Shown: one piece after another, positions 5,684-9,181 of the stretch
Layout of the letters: each line of letters starts with the position of its first letter
How positions within the stretch are numbered: the stretch's first letter is position 1
NCBI GenBank assembly: GCA_016211245.1
Contig: JACQSQ010000081.1
Location: 1 to 9,181 of the forward strand
DNA: 9,181 nt
From: Candidatus Woesearchaeota archaeon
GTDB lineage: Archaea > Nanobdellota > Nanobdellia > Woesearchaeales > GW2011-AR4
Reading direction: 5' to 3'
Program-made: the position numbers and the translations under genes
Notes under the pieces: model-generated
What the model was told of the DNA's origin: nothing
The model's input: the letters and a program-made list of their open reading frames with translations, nothing else
Databases searched by the model: none

Positions 5684-6526
5684 ATGTCAAATTCCAGCAA
5701 AATTATGCCGGGAAAAAGCATGTTGGTCAGGATTTTTGATGTAATTAGCCGTTCTCCAAATTTAAAGCAATTGTCAATGAAAATCTGGTACCAGTACTTA
5801 AGCAGGCTTGACAAGGATTCGCAAATAATTTTTATGAATTACGGGTACGACTTTCTTAATCCAAATCATAAGAAAATAAAGCTAAAGGATGCGGATGAGA
5901 AAGACCGCTATTGTATCCAGCTTTACAGCCATGTTGCCGGAGCTGTTGATTTAAGGAATTTAAATGTTCTTGAAGTCGGATGCGGCCGCGGCGGCGGTTC
6001 GTCATACCTCATGAGGTATTTGAGCCCAAAGTCCGTTACAGGGATTGACTTTTCCAGGAAAGCTATGGAATTCTGCAAAAGGTATTATCATGCCGCAGGA
6101 TTGTCATTTTGCTATGGTAATGCAGAATCCCTCCCGTTTGAAGACCGTAAATTTGATGCCATTGTGAACATAGAATCGTCGCATTGCTACAGCAGCATGG
6201 ATAATTTTTTAGGGGAGGTTGCAAGGGTTCTTAGAACAAATGGCTATTTCTTGTTTGCTGATTTCCGCAGCAGGGAGAAAATTGATCATCTGCGCAACCA
6301 ATTAAGGAATTCCGGCCTTAAGCTGCTGAAAGAGAGGAGGATAACTGGAAATGTGCTTAAATCTCTCGATTCCGACAACAAGCGAAGATCAGCCATGATC
6401 AAAGAGAAAGTCCCGAAAGTGCTTCGCAATACGTTCCTGCATTTTGCCGGCGCTAAAGGAACAGACCTGTACAAATCTTTCAAAACAGGAGAAAGGGAAT
6501 ATTACAGCTTTGTTTTGCAAAAATAA
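5684..6526 (+). CDS. Class I SAM-dependent methyltransferase, similar to mycobacterial lipid methyltransferases
   Basis: The SAM-binding core is clear: motif I EVGCGRGGG (97-105), acidic residue Asp122 in VTGIDFS, NAESLPF (146-152) and the FDAIVNIESSHCY strand (157-169). The family-specific features GCGRGGGSSYL, IESSHCY, FADFR, GTDLYKSF and the ending GEREYYSF resemble, from memory, the mycobacterial phthiotriolone/phenolphthiotriolone O-methyltransferase group (Rv2952-like), as does the total length of about 270-280. Those enzymes methylate long lipid alcohols; the substrate here is unknown. I kept the longest frame from ATG 5684, but that ATG overlaps the TATA element. ATG 5705 (Met8) lies about 26 bases after it and is the more likely real start. 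The gene is divergent from the acyltransferase operon, which suggests a lipid substrate (inference). It may have come from bacteria. Confidence 0.85.
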   Translation: MSNSSKIMPGKSMLVRIFDVISRSPNLKQLSMKIWYQYLSRLDKDSQIIFMNYGYDFLNPNHKKIKLKDADEKDRYCIQLYSHVAGAVDLRNLNVLEVGCGRGGGSSYLMRYLSPKSVTGIDFSRKAMEFCKRYYHAAGLSFCYGNAESLPFEDRKFDAIVNIESSHCYSSMDNFLGEVARVLRTNGYFLFADFRSREKIDHLRNQLRNSGLKLLKERRITGNVLKSLDSDNKRRSAMIKEKVPKVLRNTFLHFAGAKGTDLYKSFKTGEREYYSFVLQK

Positions 6527-6545
6527 AAGAAAAAATAAAAGACGC
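6523..6545 (-). terminator. T-rich terminator after radA
   Basis: Read on the minus strand, the bases following the radA stop form several T tracts (four to six T) separated by single bases. This is a typical archaeal intrinsic terminator and fills the 19-base gap between the convergent radA and methyltransferase genes, running into the last codons of the latter. On the plus strand it is A-rich and gives no terminator for the methyltransferase. Confidence 0.55.
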
Positions 6546-7562
6546 TTATTCTACATCCTTTATTCCAGATTCATCAACATAGAATCCGCATTCCGATTCA
6601 GGCATATTAGGACTATCAACGAGTTTTGCAACTCTTGTCCCTTTCTTGCCTTTTCTCAGATAAACTCGGAAAGTTGATGCATGCGCCACAATATGTCCGC
6701 CAATGGCTTGGGTTGGATCGCCAAAAAACATGTCTGGCTTTGCCATGACTTGGTTGGTGACGTAAACGCAAAAGTTGTACATATCAGCCAATTTTGCCAG
6801 AGTGTGCATGTGCTTGTTCAGTTTCTGCTGCCTGTCTGCCAATGTCCCCCTTCCAATGAATTCTGCCCTGAAATGAGCCGTTAATGAGTCCACAACAACG
6901 AGCTTTACATTCAAGCCCTGCTTTTTTATCAAGTCCTCAACTTTCTCGGCCAAAAGCATTTGATGATCGGAGTTGTAAGCCCTTGCAACCTTGATGTTTC
7001 TCAGTGCCTCATCTGTGTCCATGCCCGCGCCTTTTGCCAGCTGAATTATCCTTTCCGGCCTGAAAGTATTTTCTGTGTCTATGTACACCGCAACAGCGTC
7101 TTTTTCAACTGATTGCACAGCAACTGCCAAAGCATGCCCTATCTGTGTTTTTCCAGAGCCGAATTCTCCAAAGCATTCAACAATAGCGCCTGTTTCAAAT
7201 CCGCCTCCAAGCAATGAGTTAAGGGCATTGCTGCCGGTTTTTATCCTGATTACTTTTTCTCTTCTTTTTAATAGCTCTTCTCCTGATTCGAATCCCATTT
7301 CCAAAGAAGATCTTGCAATTGCTATCAGTTTTTTTGCGACTGCATCCCCCATTCCCGTTGCTTCTATCAATTCTGCCGGGCTTGCCACTGCAATGCTCAT
7401 CAGGTCTGTGTAGCCGACTGCCATTAGCTTTTCAGCTGTTGCAGCCCCTACCCCAGGCAGGTCATATATTGTTTGCTCTTTCTTTGCTTCTTTTTCCATT
7501 CTTACATCTTTTCTTTTTTTTCTTGAGTTTGTTTCAACTTCCTGTATTAATTCCTGTTCCAT
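6546..7562 (-). CDS. radA: DNA repair and recombination protein RadA
   Basis: RadA is the archaeal RecA/Rad51 recombinase that forms filaments on single-stranded DNA and drives strand exchange with ATP. The 338-residue protein has a helix-hairpin-helix domain (about 31-85; DLPGVGAATAEKL), the linker with the polymerisation motif FESG (91-94), Walker A GEFGSGKT (132-139), Walker B LVVVDS (221-226), and the DNA-binding loop region GDPTQAIGGHIVAHAS (281-296). A GGTGAT ribosome binding site five bases before ATG 7562 supports this start, which leaves a Lys/Arg/Glu-rich extension of about 30 residues before the usual N-terminus. A TATA-like ATATAAAA (7580-7587) is too close to the ATG for this start, so co-transcription with the small gene upstream (39-base gap) seems likelier. 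RPA lies further upstream in the same direction. Confidence 0.97.
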   Translation of the reverse strand: MEQELIQEVETNSRKKRKDVRMEKEAKKEQTIYDLPGVGAATAEKLMAVGYTDLMSIAVASPAELIEATGMGDAVAKKLIAIARSSLEMGFESGEELLKRREKVIRIKTGSNALNSLLGGGFETGAIVECFGEFGSGKTQIGHALAVAVQSVEKDAVAVYIDTENTFRPERIIQLAKGAGMDTDEALRNIKVARAYNSDHQMLLAEKVEDLIKKQGLNVKLVVVDSLTAHFRAEFIGRGTLADRQQKLNKHMHTLAKLADMYNFCVYVTNQVMAKPDMFFGDPTQAIGGHIVAHASTFRVYLRKGKKGTRVAKLVDSPNMPESECGFYVDESGIKDVE

Positions 7563-7567
7563 AAATA

Positions 7568-7573
7568 ATCACC
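7568..7573 (-). promoter_or_regulatory. GGTGAT ribosome binding site of radA
   Basis: GGTGAT lies five bases before the radA ATG and matches the complement of the archaeal 16S rRNA 3' end. It decides the 7562 start over the internal Met22. The same GGTGA core precedes the neighbouring small gene at 7906-7911. Confidence 0.75.
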
Positions 7574-7601
7574 TTTGTTTTTTATATCTTTTGGAAGAAG
7601 C

Positions 7602-7901
7602 CTAAATGACTTCTTCTATTATGTCTTCATCGACATAGTCCGGAGCATTTGCTTCCTGCTCTCTGATGACCAAGTACTCGTATGATTTTTGTAGCACTAG
7701 AGATGCCCTTGGCAGGTCATTAACCCTGAAAGAATTAGCTGTCTGCCATACTCCATTCTTGTCTTTGTATCTTCTCTGCAAAGAAACAGTTCTGTATCCT
7801 ACTATTTCTCCATTTCTGCCTTTGCCTTGATTCTGCCAGACAGTAGCAGTTATAACTCCTGTGCTGAATTTCTTTTCAGGCACGTTTCTAGTTTCGTTCA
7901 T
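7602..7901 (-). CDS. Small conserved protein of unknown function between RPA and RadA genes
   Basis: This 99-residue protein has a compact middle region (about 10-80) with alternating hydrophobic residues suggesting beta strands (GVITATVWQNQG, GYRTVSLQRRYKD, WQTANSFRVNDLP) followed by one helix (ASLVLQKSYEYLVIRE), and an acidic C-terminal tail (DEDIIEEV). The arrangement resembles small OB- or PC4-like nucleic-acid-binding proteins, but I cannot name the family with certainty. The acidic tail recalls single-strand binding protein tails that recruit partners. I chose ATG 7901 because GGTGAG at 7906-7911 is a ribosome binding site four bases upstream; the longer GTG start at 7910 lies inside that site. 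Its position between RPA and RadA, in the same direction, suggests a role in recombination or single-stranded DNA handling (inference). Confidence 0.8.
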   Translation of the reverse strand: MNETRNVPEKKFSTGVITATVWQNQGKGRNGEIVGYRTVSLQRRYKDKNGVWQTANSFRVNDLPRASLVLQKSYEYLVIREQEANAPDYVDEDIIEEVI

Positions 7902-7934
7902 TTTTCTCACCCATTGCTGTTCGCATGTTTTTTC

Positions 7935-8033
7935 AAAGCCTCCTTGATTATGAATGGTTTGGCTTTAGGCGGATTTACGCCATTTCCTTACCATCCCAGA
8001 GACCGGGTAAAATTGTCTTGCGACAACCTCAAT
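7935..8033 (-). promoter_or_regulatory. Structured leader (or small RNA) upstream of the small gene-radA unit
   Basis: Read as minus-strand RNA from the predicted start near 8032, this stretch can fold into a chain of hairpins: GUUGUC-GCAA-GACAAU with a GNRA tetraloop (8027-8012), UUACC...GGUAA (8010-7988), GGCG-UAAAUC-CGCC (7981-7968), and AAAGCC...GGCUUU (7966-7935). The last stem could hide an AAGGAGG sequence at 7945-7939. The tetraloop is correct only for the minus strand. A 26-codon stop-free frame (7907-7987) ends in a TGA inside the next ribosome binding site but has no good start codon. It may be a regulatory leader, a separate small RNA, or a gene remnant. Confidence 0.4.
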
Positions 8034-8053
8034 AGATATAGAGTACGAGTTAC

Positions 8054-8066
8054 TTTATATATTTTA
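8054..8066 (-). promoter_or_regulatory. Strong TATA box for the small gene-radA unit
   Basis: On the minus strand the sequence reads TAAAATATATAAA, a near-ideal archaeal TATA box. It predicts a transcript start near 8032, which would give a leader of about 130 bases before ATG 7901. This contrasts with the leaderless genes elsewhere in the window. Confidence 0.6.
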
Positions 8067-8194
8067 GGCAGCCATGTCCAGTGTCCAGTGGTAGTGTGAT
8101 ATATAGGTTGGAGAAGATACTTGATATATAATTAATAAGTGGATGATTTAAAGTTCGCCTAATACATTCATTTTTGACAAACTTTTCCTTAAAG
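8067..8194. other. AT-rich intergenic region with short repeats
   Basis: No gene is visible between the RPA stop and the TATA box at 8054-8066. The region holds a perfect tandem pair of TGTCCAG (8075-8088) and two copies of TGATATATA (8097-8105 and 8122-8130) spaced 25 bases apart, plus a TTTAAA at 8147-8152. These may be operator or additional TATA elements. No T-tract terminator for RPA stands out. Confidence 0.4.
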
Positions 8195-9181
8195 TTAAGA
8201 ACTATCTGTACTTAATCTCTTTATCTCCTCTTCAGGATCCGGCTTTGTATCCACAAAATTGACGACAAACTCCACTCTATTGAACAATGAATTCTTGTTT
8301 GCTCTTCCATTCAATTTAACAATAGTCCCAAGCATTTCATTCTTCACTGCCTCGAACTCCGCAGGATTGTTTCTGAAATTCAGCAACTGCTTTTGATTTA
8401 AATTCAATAATTTCTCTACTTGATTTCTGAAGAAAACACATCTTATTGTCTCTGTTCCGTCATCCAACACCACATTAAGCACATAAGAATAAACTGGAAT
8501 TACATTCCCATGTTCAGCGCAAACAAACAAGTCAACAGACGGCTTTGCCCTCTTCGAGCATTTAGGGCAGATTTCATAAAAGCGGATGTCAAAAACCTGT
8601 ACTATCGTACCCAATAATTCAGCTTCCGAATCTGCCTCGCTCAAATCTTTTATGTCCTTCCTGTTTCCAGATTTGAACTGCACAGCAACTTCTCCGACTG
8701 TTTCGCCTTTCGGGTTTATCAATAGCTGGCTTCTGTCATTAAGATGCAGCTCCTTTCTTCCGTTGTTTTCTCTAGTATAGCCGCCTAAGACCTTTACAAT
8801 ATCTCCGGAACTTAAGTTATTTATATTATCCGCTTGTGTGCCCCACATCACAACCCTTATTGTTGCAGTTTCATCACCAATAAGCGCAGAAGCAACTTTT
8901 CCTGTCCTTGTTTCTGTCGCAAATTCCCTCATCTCATATATTTGCAGCACTTTTCCAAGCGTCTCTACATCCCTCAGCCCATTCACTATGTTCTTTATCT
9001 GAAGTCTCCCGCTTAATGGCTCGAAAATCTTTACTCCAAGCTCATTCGCAACAATATGCGCAGCTCCTTCCTTGCTTATCAATCCGGATAATTGCTTCAT
9101 CTTCTTCTCAATTCTGTCTTCAATCTCAGAAGTAGTCATCTTTGTACTTTCATTTATCTTAAGAATTATCTCCTCATAAGG
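8195..9181 (-). CDS. Replication protein A-like single-stranded DNA-binding protein (5' end at window edge)
   Basis: This archaeal RPA binds single-stranded DNA in replication, repair and recombination. An N-terminal helical region ending in LISKEGAAHIVANELGV precedes two OB folds: one at about 58-140 counted from ATG 9139 (VETLGKVLQIYEMREF, IRVVMWG) and one at about 170-297 with an inserted zinc finger Cys191-x2-Cys194-x12-Cys207-x2-His210. The frame stays open upstream of ATG 9139 to the window edge, adding PYEEIILKINESTK, which matches the usual archaeal RPA N-terminus. The true start is therefore probably the codon just outside the window. It lies upstream of the small gene and radA in the same direction, a sensible grouping because RPA and RadA work on the same single-stranded DNA. 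The tail is acidic (DPEEE). Confidence 0.93.
   Translation of the reverse strand, partial: PYEEIILKINESTKMTTSEIEDRIEKKMKQLSGLISKEGAAHIVANELGVKIFEPLSGRLQIKNIVNGLRDVETLGKVLQIYEMREFATETRTGKVASALIGDETATIRVVMWGTQADNINNLSSGDIVKVLGGYTRENNGRKELHLNDRSQLLINPKGETVGEVAVQFKSGNRKDIKDLSEADSEAELLGTIVQVFDIRFYEICPKCSKRAKPSVDLFVCAEHGNVIPVYSYVLNVVLDDGTETIRCVFFRNQVEKLLNLNQKQLLNFRNNPAEFEAVKNEMLGTIVKLNGRANKNSLFNRVEFVVNFVDTKPDPEEEIKRLSTDSS

Noticed and set aside
7827..8099. Plus-strand open frame across the start of the small gene and the intergenic region
   Set aside because: It overlaps a supported gene on the other strand, lacks start signals and shows no protein family pattern.
8075..8130. CRISPR-like or mobile-element repeats
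   Set aside because: The TGTCCAG pair and the TGATATATA pair are only 7 and 9 bases and occur twice each; there is no spacer-repeat periodicity, and no transposase.
7902..8194. tRNA or other standard RNA gene in the intergenic region
   Set aside because: No T-loop motif, acceptor stem or known RNase P/SRP signature could be found; only unspecific hairpins are visible.

Overview
The window is a piece of an archaeal chromosome, most likely from a DPANN-type archaeon (Woesearchaeota/Pacearchaeota-like; this placement is inference). Direct support for Archaea: an archaeal-type ribosomal protein uS2, RadA recombinase, a zinc-finger RPA-type single-stranded DNA-binding protein, a stand-alone TRAM protein, TATA boxes placed about 26 bases before start codons (leaderless transcripts), and GGTGA-type ribosome binding sites. 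The lipid genes look bacterial in family.

Left part (1-2572, all plus strand): the C-terminal end of a FabG-like short-chain dehydrogenase, a small TRAM-domain RNA-binding protein with an acidic tail, the 2H phosphoesterase ThpR, a small four-helix membrane protein broken by one extra A in a run of seven A, and uS2. Most of these have their own TATA box.

Middle part (2573-5655, minus strand): a very tight four-gene operon, in transcription order two tandem PlsC-family acyltransferases, an alpha/beta hydrolase-like protein, and the bacterial-type glycerol-3-phosphate dehydrogenase GpsA, with gaps of only 1, 2 and 2 bases. GpsA makes sn-glycerol 3-phosphate, the stereoisomer used in bacterial and eukaryotic phospholipids, and PlsC proteins put acyl chains on it. 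The operon therefore suggests an ester-lipid (phosphatidic acid) module in an archaeon. Divergent from it, and apparently sharing a single symmetrical TATA element, is a SAM-dependent methyltransferase (5684-6526) resembling the mycobacterial lipid methyltransferases that act on phthiotriolone-type lipids. This lipid module is the most interesting system in the window.

Right part (6546-9181, minus strand): a DNA recombination/repair block consisting of RPA (open to the right edge), a roughly 290-base intergenic region with a strong TATA box and a series of predicted hairpins, a small conserved protein of unknown function, and RadA. The small gene and radA carry matching GGTGA ribosome binding sites and are probably co-transcribed. 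I found no tRNA, rRNA, CRISPR array, insertion sequence or phage gene.
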